Source: Pseudonocardia parietis
GTDB lineage: Bacteria > Actinomycetota > Actinomycetes > Mycobacteriales > Pseudonocardiaceae
Assembly: GCF_017876315.1 (NCBI RefSeq)
Contig: NZ_JAGINU010000001.1
Coordinates: forward strand, 3,286,001 to 3,350,000
Length of the DNA stretch: 64,000 bases
Direction of reading: 5' to 3'
The position numbers and the translations under genes were made by a program. The notes beneath the pieces were generated by a model. That model was not told the DNA's origin and made no database searches. It saw nothing but the letters and a program-made list of their open reading frames with translations. Position 1 is the first letter of the stretch. Every line of letters starts with the position of its first letter. Positions 24,194 to 33,677 of the stretch are shown here, piece by piece.

Positions 24194-25966
24194 GTGACCG
24201 ATCCCCGACAGAGCACCGGCGGCATCCTCAGCACCGACGTGTTGATCATCGGCAGCGGCCCGGCCGGCGCATCGGCCGCCCTGTTCCTGGCGACCTACGG
24301 AATCGACCACGTCGTCGTCACCAAGTACCGGTGGACGGCGAACACCCCCCGCGCGCACATCACCAACCAGCGCACGGTGGAGATCCTGCGCGACATGGGC
24401 CTCGAGGACGATCTCCGGTCCCAGGGGGTGCCGTCGGCCATGATGGGCGAGACGGTCTTCTGCACGAGCCTGACCGGCGACGAGATCGGGCGGGTCCGCT
24501 CCTGGGGAACCCACCCGGCGCGCAGGGCCGACTACACCCTCGCCAGCCCGGTCGAGAACTGCGACCTTCCGCAGACCCTTCTCGAGCCGATCCTCGTCGG
24601 GCACGCCGCCGAGCGGGGCAGCCGGATCAGGTTCGACACCGAGTACATCGGTCTCGAGCAGGACGACGACGGTGTCACCGTCACGGTCCGGGACCGCCTG
24701 TCGGGACACACCTACCCGATCCGGGCGAGGTACGTCATCGGTGCCGACGGTGGCCGGAGCACCGTCGCCCGCGACATCGGACTGCCCTTCGAAGGGGAGA
24801 TGGACCTCGCGGGCTCGATGAACATCGTGTTCCACGCCGACCTGAGCCGCTACGTCGAGCACCGTCCCAGCGTCCTGTACTGGGTGCTCCAGCCGGGGTC
24901 GGACATCGGCGGCATCGGTATGGGGCTGGTCCGGATGGTCCGGCCGTGGGACGAATGGCTGATCGTGTGGGGCTACGACATCGACGGGCCCCCGCCGGAG
25001 GTCGACGACGAGATGGCGACGAAGATCGTGCACGACCTCATCGGTGACGACACGATCCCGGTGACGATCCGTTCGACGTCGCTGTGGGGCAACAACAAGA
25101 TGTACGCGACGCGTTACCGGTCCGGCCGGGTGTTCTGTGCCGGGGACGCCGTACACCGGCACCCGCCGTCGAACGGTCTGGGATCGAACACGTCGATCCA
25201 GGACGCCTACAACCTGGCGTGGAAGCTCGCCCTGGTCCTCGGAGGCCAGGCCGGTGAGGCGCTGCTGGACAGCTACGACGCCGAGCGGGCGCCGATCGGC
25301 GAGCAGATCGTGCTGCGGGCCAACAAGTCCATCGAGGAAACCCGGCCGATCTTCGACGCGCTCGGCGTCACCGGCACCGACGACCCGGACCAGCAGCTGG
25401 CGAACATGCGCGCCCGCGCGGACAACACCCTCGAGGCGGCCGAGCAGCGCATCGCCCTGCGCAAGGCCCTCGAGACCAAGGAGTACGAGTTCAACGCCCA
25501 CGGTGTCGAGCTCGGGCAGCGCTACCGATCCGGCGCGGTCGTGCCCGACGACACCGCCGAGCCCGCCTACGACCGCGACCCCGAGCTCCACTACCACGCC
25601 ACCACCTGGCCGGGTGCCCGGTTGCCGCACTGCTGGCTCGGCCGGGGCTCGGACCGCGTGAGCACCCACGACGTCACCGGCAAGGGACGGTTCGCCCTCC
25701 TGACCGGCATCTGCGGGGAGGCCTGGGTGCAGGCCGCGGCCACGGCATCGGCCGAACTCGGCATCGAGATCGATGCGCATGTGATCGGCCCCGGCCGGGA
25801 TCTGACCGATGTCTACGACGACTGGGCTCGGCTGCGCGAGGTCGAGGAGTCGGGTTGTGTCCTGGTCCGTCCGGACACGCACGTGGCCTGGCGGCTGCAC
25901 GAGCTGCCCGCCGACCCGGCAGCGCAGCTGACCGCGGCGCTCGCGACCGTCCTCGCCCGCCACTGA
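24194..25966 (+). CDS. FAD-dependent phenol hydroxylase (TfdB/PheA family)
   Basis: The 590-residue class A flavoprotein monooxygenase has the three signatures in order: FAD GxGxxG in VLIIGSGPAGASAALFLATY, the DG motif in YVIGADGGRSTVARDIG (near 197), and the GD motif in RVFCAGDAVHRHPPSNGLGS (near 315). A C-terminal thioredoxin-like domain is present (GARLPHCWLGRGSDRVSTHD). It resembles 2,4-dichlorophenol 6-monooxygenase and resorcinol hydroxylase. It would use NAD(P)H and O2 to make a trihydroxybenzene from resorcinol or a similar phenol. It is 27 nt upstream of the reductase-dioxygenase fusion, so the substrate is likely one that yields hydroxyquinol. GTG 24194 is chosen because 24077 lies inside the LysR promoter. 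Confidence 0.9.
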   Translation: MTDPRQSTGGILSTDVLIIGSGPAGASAALFLATYGIDHVVVTKYRWTANTPRAHITNQRTVEILRDMGLEDDLRSQGVPSAMMGETVFCTSLTGDEIGRVRSWGTHPARRADYTLASPVENCDLPQTLLEPILVGHAAERGSRIRFDTEYIGLEQDDDGVTVTVRDRLSGHTYPIRARYVIGADGGRSTVARDIGLPFEGEMDLAGSMNIVFHADLSRYVEHRPSVLYWVLQPGSDIGGIGMGLVRMVRPWDEWLIVWGYDIDGPPPEVDDEMATKIVHDLIGDDTIPVTIRSTSLWGNNKMYATRYRSGRVFCAGDAVHRHPPSNGLGSNTSIQDAYNLAWKLALVLGGQAGEALLDSYDAERAPIGEQIVLRANKSIEETRPIFDALGVTGTDDPDQQLANMRARADNTLEAAEQRIALRKALETKEYEFNAHGVELGQRYRSGAVVPDDTAEPAYDRDPELHYHATTWPGARLPHCWLGRGSDRVSTHDVTGKGRFALLTGICGEAWVQAAATASAELGIEIDAHVIGPGRDLTDVYDDWARLREVEESGCVLVRPDTHVAWRLHELPADPAAQLTAALATVLARH

Positions 25967-25993
25967 CACACCCGTCAGGAAGGAGCCACCACG

Positions 25994-27919
25994 GTGGAAC
26001 AGTTCGACTACACGGCCCGGCCGGCCCGGATCGTGTTCGGCCGGGGCACGCTCGGCCGGACGCCCGACGAGGTCCTCCGGCTGGGCCGGTCCCGGGTCCT
26101 GCTGCTCGCGACCCCGGAGCCGGCCGAGGCCGGTGACCGGGTCGCGCAGGTACTCGGCGACCTGTTGGCCGGACGCTTCGACGGCGCTGCCATGCACACC
26201 CCGGTCGAGGTCACCGAGCAGGCCCTCGAGGAGCTGCGCCGGTGCGGCGCGGACTGCGTGGTCGCGGTCGGGGGCGGGTCGACGACCGGGCTGGCCAAGG
26301 CACTGGCCGTCCGCACCGGCGTCGACCAGGTCGTCCTGCCGACCACCTACGCCGGTTCGGAGGTCACCCCGGTCCTGGGGGAGACCGAGAACGGGATCAA
26401 GACCACCCGGTCCGACCCGGCGATCCTGCCCGAGACCGTCGTCTACGACGTCGAGCTGTCCGCGACCCTGCCCCGCGCGCTCGCGGTCACCAGCGCGGTC
26501 AACGCGCTGGCCCACGCGGTCGAGGCGCTGTACTCACCGCAGGCCAACCCGGTCGTCGACAGCATGGCCCTCGACGCGGTCGAGCACCTGGCCACCGGAC
26601 TGCGCGCGCTGGCCGACGGCGTCGACGACCTGGAGGTGCGTGCTGATCTGCTGCGCGGGGCCTGGCTCGCCGGGACCTGCCTCGGCGCGGTCGGCATGGG
26701 CCTGCACCACAAGCTGTGCCACACCCTCGGGGGCAGCTTCGACCTGCCGCACGCCCCCACCCACACCGTCGTGCTGCCGCACGCCATGGCCTACAACGCG
26801 GCCGCGGCGCCCCGGGCGATGGACCGGATCGCGCAGCGGCTCGGTGTCGTCGATGCGCCCGGCGCGGTGTACGACCTGATCGTCGCGGCCGGAGGGCCGA
26901 CGTCACTGCGCGAGCTCGGGATGCCCGCCGATGCCCTCGAGCGCGCCGCCGAGCTGGCCACCGCCACGCCCTACCCGAACCCCGCGCCGCTGACCCGCGA
27001 CGGCATCCGCGAGCTGCTCGCCCGGGCGCTGACCGGCGAGCGGCCGGGAACCGCACCGGGACCCGGTGGCGCGGTACGGGCGCTGACCGGACAGGTCGTG
27101 CGCTCGTTCGACGGGGTGGCGGGCCCGCGGCTGTCCGGGTTGCTGCAGGACCTGGTGCGGCGCCTGCACGCCTTCGCCGCGGACAACGACATGACCCAGG
27201 AGGAATGGCAGGCCGGGATCGACTTCCTGACCAGGGCCGGGCACATCACCACCGACACCCGGCAGGAGTTCGTGCTGCTCTCGGACACCCTGGGTCTGTC
27301 CAGTGTGGTCGATGTGCTGACCAACTCCCGGACCCCGGACACCACCTCGTCCGCGGTGCTGGGTCCGTTCTACGTCGAGGGGCCACCCGAGCTGCCGCAG
27401 GGCACCGACATCTCCGCGGGCCTGCCCGGGACCCCGCTGTACGTCGACGTGACCGTGACCGACACCGCCGGACGCCCGGTCGCCGACGCGGCGGTCGATG
27501 TCTGGCAGTCCAACGAGGACGGCTACTACGACGTCCAGCTGCCTGATCTCGACGGCCCGGTCCTGCGCGGCAGGCTGCGCACCGATCCCGAGGGCCGGCT
27601 GCGGTTCCGGTCGATCCTGCCCTCGGAGTACCCCATCCCGACCGACGGTCCGGTCGGCGAACTGCTCACCGCAACCGGCCGGCACCCCTACCGCGCGCCA
27701 CACCTGCACTTCCTCATCGACGCCCCCGGGCACCGGCAACTGATCACCCAGCTGTTCGTGCAGGGCGGGAAGTACCTGGACTCGGACGCCGTGTTCGGGG
27801 TCAAGCAGGACCTGATCGTCGACTTCGAACCCCGCACCGGCCCCACCCCGGACGGCGCGGACGTCGGCGACGAGTGGCGGCAGCTGACGTTCACCTTCCG
27901 CCTGCAACCGACCGGCTGA
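25994..27919 (+). CDS. Maleylacetate reductase-hydroxyquinol 1,2-dioxygenase fusion
   Basis: One 641-residue chain carries two consecutive enzymes. Residues ~1-345 are an iron-type alcohol dehydrogenase-like maleylacetate reductase: CVVAVGGGSTTGLAKALA, LPTTYAGSEVTPVLGETENG and the metal-site region MGLHHKLCHTLGGSFDLPHA. After a Gly/Pro/Ala linker (ERPGTAPGPGGAVRALTG), residues ~375-641 are an intradiol dioxygenase with the Fe(III) ligands Tyr in LGPFYVEGP, Tyr in ILPSEYPIPTDGP and the His pair in YRAPHLHFLID. The dioxygenase opens hydroxyquinol to maleylacetate and the reductase turns that into 3-oxoadipate with NAD(P)H. In the chain the second-step enzyme comes first. GTG 25994 follows AGGAAGGAGCCACC. 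Confidence 0.93.
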   Translation: MEQFDYTARPARIVFGRGTLGRTPDEVLRLGRSRVLLLATPEPAEAGDRVAQVLGDLLAGRFDGAAMHTPVEVTEQALEELRRCGADCVVAVGGGSTTGLAKALAVRTGVDQVVLPTTYAGSEVTPVLGETENGIKTTRSDPAILPETVVYDVELSATLPRALAVTSAVNALAHAVEALYSPQANPVVDSMALDAVEHLATGLRALADGVDDLEVRADLLRGAWLAGTCLGAVGMGLHHKLCHTLGGSFDLPHAPTHTVVLPHAMAYNAAAAPRAMDRIAQRLGVVDAPGAVYDLIVAAGGPTSLRELGMPADALERAAELATATPYPNPAPLTRDGIRELLARALTGERPGTAPGPGGAVRALTGQVVRSFDGVAGPRLSGLLQDLVRRLHAFAADNDMTQEEWQAGIDFLTRAGHITTDTRQEFVLLSDTLGLSSVVDVLTNSRTPDTTSSAVLGPFYVEGPPELPQGTDISAGLPGTPLYVDVTVTDTAGRPVADAAVDVWQSNEDGYYDVQLPDLDGPVLRGRLRTDPEGRLRFRSILPSEYPIPTDGPVGELLTATGRHPYRAPHLHFLIDAPGHRQLITQLFVQGGKYLDSDAVFGVKQDLIVDFEPRTGPTPDGADVGDEWRQLTFTFRLQPTG

Positions 27920-28022
27920 CGCCGCCGGGCGACGACGTGCGCGGCGGGGGTCCGCTGCCGCACCCCCGCGGAATGCGGTCGCCCCTCTCGCGGTTCCACC
28001 GGGACCTGAAGAGGAGGAAGTC

Positions 28023-28340
28023 ATGGACCCCCGCTACACGCGTTACGACCGGGCGACGTTCTTCTTCGACGGCGGCGAGTACATCGCGGCCGCTCGGGAG
28101 CTCGTCGACATCGTCGCCGACAACCCGGAGTCGACGGACGCGCGAATGCTCCTGGCGCGGGCCTACTACCACTCCGCCCAGCTCGCCCGGGCCGAGCGCG
28201 AGCTGCGCACGATCGTCGCCGACAACCCCGTCGACGCCTACGCCCGGCTGCTGCTCGGCCGGACCCTGCAGCGACGGAGCAGGCACGACGAGGCCGGCAC
28301 GCACCTGCGCCTCGCCGGTGCGATGGGTGCGGCGCTCTAG
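28023..28340 (+). CDS. Tetratricopeptide repeat protein
   Basis: A 105-residue soluble protein made of about two and a half TPR units: FFDGGEYIAAARELVDIVAD, MLLARAYYHSAQLARAEREL and LLLGRTLQRRSRHDEAGTHL. TPRs form helical scaffolds for protein contacts. GAAGAGGAAGTC lies just before the ATG. It is followed by a strong hairpin and then the urease operon; no functional link to urease is shown. Confidence 0.85.
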   Translation: MDPRYTRYDRATFFFDGGEYIAAARELVDIVADNPESTDARMLLARAYYHSAQLARAERELRTIVADNPVDAYARLLLGRTLQRRSRHDEAGTHLRLAGAMGAAL

Positions 28341-28350
28341 GTTCCGATGC

Positions 28351-28390
28351 GGTGAACGCTCGCGAGGGTGCCGCCTCGCGGGCGTTCACC
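28351..28390 (+). terminator. Hairpin terminator between the TPR gene and ureA
   Basis: GGTGAACGCTCGCGAGG and CCTCGCGGGCGTTCACC form 17-bp arms with one G-T pair around a 6-nt loop (GTGCCG). It begins 11 nt after the TPR stop. No U-tract follows, which is common for GC-rich terminators. It separates the urease operon from upstream transcription. Confidence 0.6.
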
Positions 28391-28451
28391 GAGCGCAGCA
28401 TGATCGTCGCTGCTACGGTCCGGCCGGAGAGCGATTGATGGGTTGGCACAC

Positions 28452-28754
28452 ATGAATCTCACTCCGTCGGATGTGGAGAAGCTGCTGTTGAGCGTGGCCG
28501 GGATGGTGGCGCGTGACCGGCTGGACCGAGGTGTCCGGCTCAACCATCCCGAGGCACTGGCACTGCTGTCGTGCTGGGCGCTGGAGCGGGCCCGGGAGGG
28601 TGCGCGTGTCGCCGACCTGATGAACGACGGCCGGAACGTGCTCAGCCGCGAGGACGTCATGGAGGGTGTGCCGGAGATGATTCCGGACGTGCAGGTGGAG
28701 GCCACCTTCCCGGACGGGCGCAAGCTCGTCACGATCACGGAGCCGATCCAGTGA
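28452..28754 (+). CDS. ureA: Urease subunit gamma
   Basis: 100 residues, [40 protein letters not shown], and [20 protein letters not shown]: all standard UreA blocks. It forms the small subunit of the nickel urease trimer (UreABC)3. ATG 28452 matches the family start; a TTG three codons upstream is possible. It opens a six-gene operon in which nearly every junction overlaps. Confidence 0.97.
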   Translation: MNLTPSDVEKLLLSVAGMVARDRLDRGVRLNHPEALALLSCWALERAREGARVADLMNDGRNVLSREDVMEGVPEMIPDVQVEATFPDGRKLVTITEPIQ

Positions 28755-29209
28755 TCCCCGGCGAGGTACGCGTGGCCGAGGAGCCCGTCGAGCTGAACGC
28801 CGGCCTGGTCTCGGACTCGCTGGTGATGGTCAACGACGGTGACCGGCCGATCCAGGTGGGTTCGCACCTGCATCTGCCCGATGCCAACCCCGCACTGAGA
28901 TTCGACCGGGACCGTGCCGCGGGTTTCCGGCTCGACATCCCCTCGGGCACCTCGGTCCGGTTCGAACCCGGGGTCAGCCGCACCGTCGACATGGTGGAGC
29001 TGCGGGGCCTGCGACAGGTGCCCGGGCTCCAGCTGCGCGCCGGTACGGATCTCCCCACCCACGCCCACGAGAACGAGCCCAAGCGTGTCGTCTCCTTCGG
29101 CACGCCGGGCACGACGGTGGAGGAGGCGCCGCGGGCCCGCGGGACCCACGTGCGTGTCAGCAGCGAGCCGGCCCGGCCCGAGCCGGGCGAGGAGGGAGGC
29201 CGGGCGTGA
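28751..29209 (+). CDS. ureB: Urease subunit beta, with C-terminal extension
   Basis: [40 protein letters not shown] and [20 protein letters not shown] are canonical UreB. The family ends near residue 100-105; here about 45 more residues follow (from about [17 protein letters not shown]), ending in a Glu/Arg/Pro-rich tail. The GTG overlaps the ureA stop (GTGA). The tail is unlike the usual UreB end and could be lineage-specific. Confidence 0.95.
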   Translation: MIPGEVRVAEEPVELNAGLVSDSLVMVNDGDRPIQVGSHLHLPDANPALRFDRDRAAGFRLDIPSGTSVRFEPGVSRTVDMVELRGLRQVPGLQLRAGTDLPTHAHENEPKRVVSFGTPGTTVEEAPRARGTHVRVSSEPARPEPGEEGGRA

Positions 29210-30915
29210 GCCGGATCGACCGGCGCGAGTACGCGCAGATGTACGGGCCGTCGGTGGGCGACCAGGTCCGCCTCGGCGACACCGACCTGTGGATCCAGGT
29301 GGAGCAGGACCACACCGTCGGTGGCGACGAGTCCGGGTTCGGCGGTGGGAAGACCATCCGCGAGTCCATGGGACAGGGCCTGACCACCCGGGAACAGGGC
29401 GCACTCGACCTCGTGATCACCAACGTGGTCGTGCTGGACCACTGGGGCATTGTCCGGGCGGACGTGGGAGTCCGCGACGGCCGCATCGTCGCGCTGGGCA
29501 AGGCCGGCAACCCGGACGTCATGGACGGTGTCCATCCCGGCCTCCACATCGGACCGGGCACCGACGTCATCGCGGGCGAGGGGAAGATCCTCACCGCCGG
29601 CGCCGTCGACACCCACGTGCACTTCCTCAGCGAGATCGAGATGCACGAGGCCCTGGCCACCGGGACGACCACCGTGGTCGGCGGCGGTACCGGACCGACC
29701 GAGGGGTCCAAGGCCACCACGGTCACGCCGGGCGCGTGGTCGCTGGCGATGATGCACCGGGCGCTCGACGACATCCCGCTCAACGTCATCCTGTTCGGCA
29801 AGGGCAGCACGGTCAGCGTCGACGCGATGGAGCAGGACGCGCGCGCCGGCGCCGGCGGGTTCAAGGTCCACGAGGACTGGGGTGCCACACCGGCCGCGAT
29901 CGACGCGGCGCTGCGCGCGGCCGACTCCACCGGCCTGCAGGTCGCGCTGCACGCCGACAGTCTCAACGAGACCGGCTACGTCCAGCACACCATCGACGCG
30001 ATCGCCGGGCGCGGCATCCACGTGTTCCACAGCGAGGGTGCAGGCGGCGGCCACGCACCCGACATCATCCTGGTCGCCGGCGAGTCCAACGTGCTGCCCG
30101 CCTCCACCAACCCGACGCTGCCGCACACCGTCAACACCGAGGCCGAGCATCTGGACATGCTCATGGTGTGCCATCACCTGAACCCGCGGGTGCCCGAGGA
30201 TCTGGCGTTCGCCGAATCCCGGATCCGGGGCACCACGATGGCCGCCGAGGACATCATGCAGGACATCGGCGCCATCTCGATCACCTCGTCGGACGCCCAG
30301 GCGATGGGCCGGATCGGCGAGCTGATCTGCCGTACCTGGCAGGTCGCGCACACCATGAAGCGTCACCGGGGCCCGCTGGGCGACTCGCTGCCCGCCGACA
30401 ACGAGCGCGTCCGCCGCTACGTCGCCAAGTACACGATCTGTCCGGCGGTCGCCCACGGGATCGACCACGAGATCGGGTCGGTCGAGCCGGGCAAGCTGGC
30501 CGACCTGGTGCTGTGGGATCCGGCGTTCTTCGGGATCCGGCCGTCCGCGGTCATCAAGGGCGGGGCCATCGTCAGTGCGGCGCTGGGTGACCCGAACGCG
30601 GCGATCCCGACCCCGCAGCCGGTCTTCATCCGGCCGACGCTGCCGGCCGCCGGCGGTTCCGCAGCACACCTCGCGACGACGTTCGTGTCGCCGATGGCCA
30701 TCGAGGACGGGCTCGCCGAGCGGCTGGGTCTGCGTCGGCGGCTGACCGCCGTCCGGTCCACCCGCGGCCTGACGAAGGCCGACATGCCCAACAACACGGC
30801 GTTGCCGGAGCTGGCGGTGGACCCGGAGACGTTCGCGATCTCGATCGACGGCGAGGGGGTCCGACCGAATCCCGTCGACGAGGTACCGCTGGCCCAGCGC
30901 TACACGATGTTCTAG
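29206..30915 (+). CDS. ureC: Urease subunit alpha (catalytic)
   Basis: 569 residues. Nickel ligands and catalytic residues can be read: His-x-His in [12 protein letters not shown], the lysine that becomes carbamylated in [12 protein letters not shown] (near 220), His in [14 protein letters not shown], His in [15 protein letters not shown], flap Cys in [10 protein letters not shown] (near 321), His in MVCHHL, and Asp in [16 protein letters not shown]. It hydrolyses urea to ammonia and carbamate. The GTG overlaps the ureB stop. The region after DTHVHF ([20 protein letters not shown]) departs from the usual ICPQQ-type sequence, as in some actinobacterial ureases. Confidence 0.97.
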   Translation: MSRIDRREYAQMYGPSVGDQVRLGDTDLWIQVEQDHTVGGDESGFGGGKTIRESMGQGLTTREQGALDLVITNVVVLDHWGIVRADVGVRDGRIVALGKAGNPDVMDGVHPGLHIGPGTDVIAGEGKILTAGAVDTHVHFLSEIEMHEALATGTTTVVGGGTGPTEGSKATTVTPGAWSLAMMHRALDDIPLNVILFGKGSTVSVDAMEQDARAGAGGFKVHEDWGATPAAIDAALRAADSTGLQVALHADSLNETGYVQHTIDAIAGRGIHVFHSEGAGGGHAPDIILVAGESNVLPASTNPTLPHTVNTEAEHLDMLMVCHHLNPRVPEDLAFAESRIRGTTMAAEDIMQDIGAISITSSDAQAMGRIGELICRTWQVAHTMKRHRGPLGDSLPADNERVRRYVAKYTICPAVAHGIDHEIGSVEPGKLADLVLWDPAFFGIRPSAVIKGGAIVSAALGDPNAAIPTPQPVFIRPTLPAAGGSAAHLATTFVSPMAIEDGLAERLGLRRRLTAVRSTRGLTKADMPNNTALPELAVDPETFAISIDGEGVRPNPVDEVPLAQRYTMF

Positions 30916-30923
30916 GCCCGAGG

Positions 30924-31592
30924 ATGTCAGCCGAGATCGGGGCGCTGCTGCTCGCGGACGCGCGACTGCCCACCGGTGCCCACGCCCATTCCGCGGGACT
31001 GGAACCCGCGCTGCTCGCGGGGATGGGCGACGAGGACGTACCGCGCTACATCGAGGCCAGGCTGCACACCGTCGGCCTGGTCGAGGCGGCCGCCGCCGTG
31101 CTCGCGCTCCGCGCCGCCCGCACCGATCCGGCCGGGCTCGGCGACGTACAGGACGCCTTGCTGGCGCGGATGCCGAGCGCCCCCGCACGCAGCGCCTCCG
31201 AGCTGCTCGGGCGTGGCCTCCTCCGGCTGGCCCGGCACCTGTGGCCGGACCACCCGGCGGTCGTCGCCGCGGGCTCGCTGGACTCGCCACCACTGCGCCC
31301 CGTCGCGCTGGGAGTCGTCGCCGCGGCGGTCGACATGGACGACGCGCAGGTCGCGCGGGCGAGCCTGTACGACGACGCCCAGACCGTGACCGCGGCGGCG
31401 CTGAAACTGCTGCCCGTGGACCCCGCCGACGCCACCGGATGGGTCCTGCACGCCGCCCCGACCGTGGAGGCCACCGTCGTCCGGGCCGTGGCCACCACCG
31501 ATCCGGCATCCCTGCCGGCCCGCACCGCGCCGCTGGTCGAGCAGTACTCGCTCGACCACGCCGCCCGTTCGAGAAGGATCTTCGTTGCCTGA
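30924..31592 (+). CDS. ureF: Urease accessory protein UreF
   Basis: 222 residues, all-helical. [20 protein letters not shown] is the family start, with [20 protein letters not shown] and the C-terminal end [15 protein letters not shown]. UreF joins UreD and UreG on apo-urease and acts as a GTPase regulator during nickel insertion. It is 8 nt after ureC and overlaps the ureG start by 8 nt. Confidence 0.93.
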   Translation: MSAEIGALLLADARLPTGAHAHSAGLEPALLAGMGDEDVPRYIEARLHTVGLVEAAAAVLALRAARTDPAGLGDVQDALLARMPSAPARSASELLGRGLLRLARHLWPDHPAVVAAGSLDSPPLRPVALGVVAAAVDMDDAQVARASLYDDAQTVTAAALKLLPVDPADATGWVLHAAPTVEATVVRAVATTDPASLPARTAPLVEQYSLDHAARSRRIFVA

Positions 31593-32265
31593 CCGCACCT
31601 CCCGCCCGTTCCGTCTCGGGGTGGCCGGCCCCGTCGGCACCGGCAAGAGCACCCTGATCGCCACGCTGTGCCGGACGCTGTCCGCCGAGCTGCAGATGGC
31701 CGTGGTCACCAACGACATCTACACCGACGAGGACGCCCGCCTCCTGCGCGCCGCCGAGGTCCTGCCGGTGGAGCGGATCAAGGCGGTGGAGACCGGGGCG
31801 TGCCCGCACACCGCGATCCGCGACGACGTCACCGCGAACCTGCTCGCCGTCGAGGACCTGGAGGCCGCGTTCGCCCCGCTGGACCTGATCGTCGTCGAGA
31901 GCGGCGGGGACAACCTGACGGCCACGTTCAGCCCGGCCCTGGTCGACGCCCAGATCTTCTGCCTCGACGTGGCCGGCGGCGGTGACGTGGCCCGCAAGGG
32001 TGGGCCCGGTATCGAACGAGCCGACCTGCTGATCGTCAACAAGACCGACCTCGCCCCGCACGTCGAGGTCGATGTCGATCAGATGGTCGCCGACGCCAGC
32101 GCCGTCCGTGGCGGGCTGCCGGTGCTCGCCCTCAGCCGGCGCGACGCGGAGGCGGTCACCCGGCTCGGGGAGTGGGTCCGCGGCGTCGTCGGTGCCTACC
32201 GCGACGGGCGGCACGTGGCCCACGACCCCGGGCCGATGGCACCGCACTCGCACGCCCACCGGTGA
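31585..32265 (+). CDS. ureG: Urease accessory GTPase UreG
   Basis: 226 residues of the SIMIBI GTPase class. P-loop [14 protein letters not shown] (near 14-21), Ni-binding CPH motif in [14 protein letters not shown] (near 72-74), the [17 protein letters not shown] switch, and guanine-specificity VNKTDL. It delivers nickel in a GTP-dependent step. The C-terminus carries a short HSHAHR His cluster. The start is TTG 31585, inside the end of ureF. Confidence 0.95.
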   Translation: MPDRTSRPFRLGVAGPVGTGKSTLIATLCRTLSAELQMAVVTNDIYTDEDARLLRAAEVLPVERIKAVETGACPHTAIRDDVTANLLAVEDLEAAFAPLDLIVVESGGDNLTATFSPALVDAQIFCLDVAGGGDVARKGGPGIERADLLIVNKTDLAPHVEVDVDQMVADASAVRGGLPVLALSRRDAEAVTRLGEWVRGVVGAYRDGRHVAHDPGPMAPHSHAHR

Positions 32266-32990
32266 ACCGGCTCGATCCCGCACGGATCACCGTCGAGCGG
32301 GTCGGTGGCCGGACCCGCGTCCGCCGGCTGCACGCGAGCCGGTACCTGCGGCCACGGGTTCTCGGCGGCTCCGCCGACCGTCCACGGATCGCGCTGGTCG
32401 CCGCCTGCGCCTCGCTGCTCGCCGGGGACGACCTGCGGCTCGAGGTCGAGGTCGGCCCGGGCGCCTACCTCGAGCTGGTGGAGCCCTCCGGCACGGTCGC
32501 CTACGACGCCCGTGGCGGCCGGGCGTGCTGGACCGCATCCGTCCGGCTCGCCGCGGACGCGCGCCTGGTGTGGGACGCGGCGCCGTTCGTGGTCGCCCAC
32601 GGAGCGGACGTCCACCGGCACACCGGCATCGAGCTGGCCACCGGGGCGTCGATGCTCCTGCGCGAGACGCTCGCCCTGGGGCGCAGCAACGAGCGCGGCG
32701 GAGCCCTGCGGTCGACGCTGCGGGCGGGGCTCGACGGGCGCCCGCTGCAGGTCGAGGACCTCGACCTGACCGACCCCGTACTGCGCTCGTCCCCGGGCGT
32801 CCTCGGCACGGCGCGGATCCTCGCGACCGCCACGCTGCTCGGTGTCACGCCCGAGGACCCGCTCGAACCCCGCGAGACCCGCCTCAGTGGCCCGGGGGCA
32901 CTGCGACGTGAGCTCGCCGACCACGCACACCTCGCCACCTCGGCACTGGCCCCGACATGGACCCGGTGGCGCGACCTCGTCGAGAACTAG
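32262..32990 (+). CDS. ureD: Urease accessory protein UreD (UreH)
   Basis: 242 residues. [40 protein letters not shown], and [20 protein letters not shown] correspond to the beta-rich UreD scaffold that docks UreF and UreG on apo-urease. GTG 32262 overlaps the ureG stop (GTGA). It closes the ureABCFGD operon. No ureE and no urea or nickel transporter gene lies within the operon. Confidence 0.9.
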   Translation: MNRLDPARITVERVGGRTRVRRLHASRYLRPRVLGGSADRPRIALVAACASLLAGDDLRLEVEVGPGAYLELVEPSGTVAYDARGGRACWTASVRLAADARLVWDAAPFVVAHGADVHRHTGIELATGASMLLRETLALGRSNERGGALRSTLRAGLDGRPLQVEDLDLTDPVLRSSPGVLGTARILATATLLGVTPEDPLEPRETRLSGPGALRRELADHAHLATSALAPTWTRWRDLVEN

Positions 32991-33227
32991 CCGGCGCAGA
33001 CCGCCTGCTCGTGGCGCGGTAGCTCGTAACGGGAACACATGGCACCGACCCGGCGTTGAGGAGATCGAGGTCGTTCGGTTTCGGTGTTCGTGTTCGTCAC
33101 GCTCGCAGGAACAAGTCGGTACCCGAGCCGGCCCCCGCGTCATCAGGGCGCCGGGCGCCCCGGGTGCCTGGGTCGGCCGGGCCCCGCAGTCAGCGGACAG
33201 GCCCCACCACCTGCGAGGAGCAGAAAT
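32991..33227. other. Untranslated leader region of the cold shock gene
   Basis: No gene is seen in this 237-nt interval. Long leaders are usual for csp genes, and the GAGGAG ribosome site is at its end. No terminator hairpin for the urease operon was recognised. Confidence 0.4.
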
Positions 33228-33428
33228 ATGACACAGGGAACTGTGAAGTGGTTCAACGGCGAGAAGGGCTTCGGCTTCATCGCCCAGGACGACGGTCCGG
33301 ACGTGTTCGTGCACTACTCGGGGATCGACGCGAGCGGGTTCCGCAGTCTCGATGAGGGCCAGCGCGTCGAGTTCGATCTCGGCCAGGGCCAGAAGGGCCC
33401 GCAGGCCACTGGGGTGCGGGTCGTCTGA
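33228..33428 (+). CDS. Cold shock domain protein (CspA family)
   Basis: 66 residues forming one OB-fold cold shock domain: [20 protein letters not shown] with RNP1 KGFGFI, then DVFVHYSGI as RNP2, and [17 protein letters not shown]. It binds single-stranded RNA and DNA as a chaperone. The start ATG 33228 is preceded by GAGGAGCAG. A GC-rich hairpin follows at 33492-33520. Confidence 0.97.
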   Translation: MTQGTVKWFNGEKGFGFIAQDDGPDVFVHYSGIDASGFRSLDEGQRVEFDLGQGQKGPQATGVRVV

Positions 33429-33491
33429 GCCACAGGGCCTGTACGCCACCAGCGTGCACACCCGCTGACTGATCCCACCCGTTTCACCCGG

Positions 33492-33520
33492 AGCCCCGCT
33501 TCCTCGCCGGAGGCGGGGCT
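33492..33520 (+). terminator. Hairpin downstream of the cold shock gene
   Basis: AGCCCCGC and GCGGGGCT are perfect 8-bp arms separated by 13 nt, 63 nt after the csp stop. The bases after the stem (TCGCG) are not a T-run, so it is a probable rather than certain terminator. Confidence 0.55.
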
Positions 33521-33677
33521 TCGCGCGTCTGGAACGCCGCCACTGCCGGATCGCTACGCCGTCGAGTCGGACGTCCGGGCGTGAGCCGCGACATCGCGAT
33601 GACTGAATATCCGTCGCGGGTGAGCGGGTACCCGGTTTGTGGCCCAGTTCTGACATCCGAGGGAGAACCATTCGTTC

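Noticed and set aside
28023..28340. TPR gene as part of the urease operon
   Set aside because: A 17-bp-arm hairpin stands between them, and no urease role of such a protein is evident.
28735..32283. 1,182-codon open frame antisense to the urease operon
   Set aside because: It spans several real genes on the other strand and has low-complexity composition.
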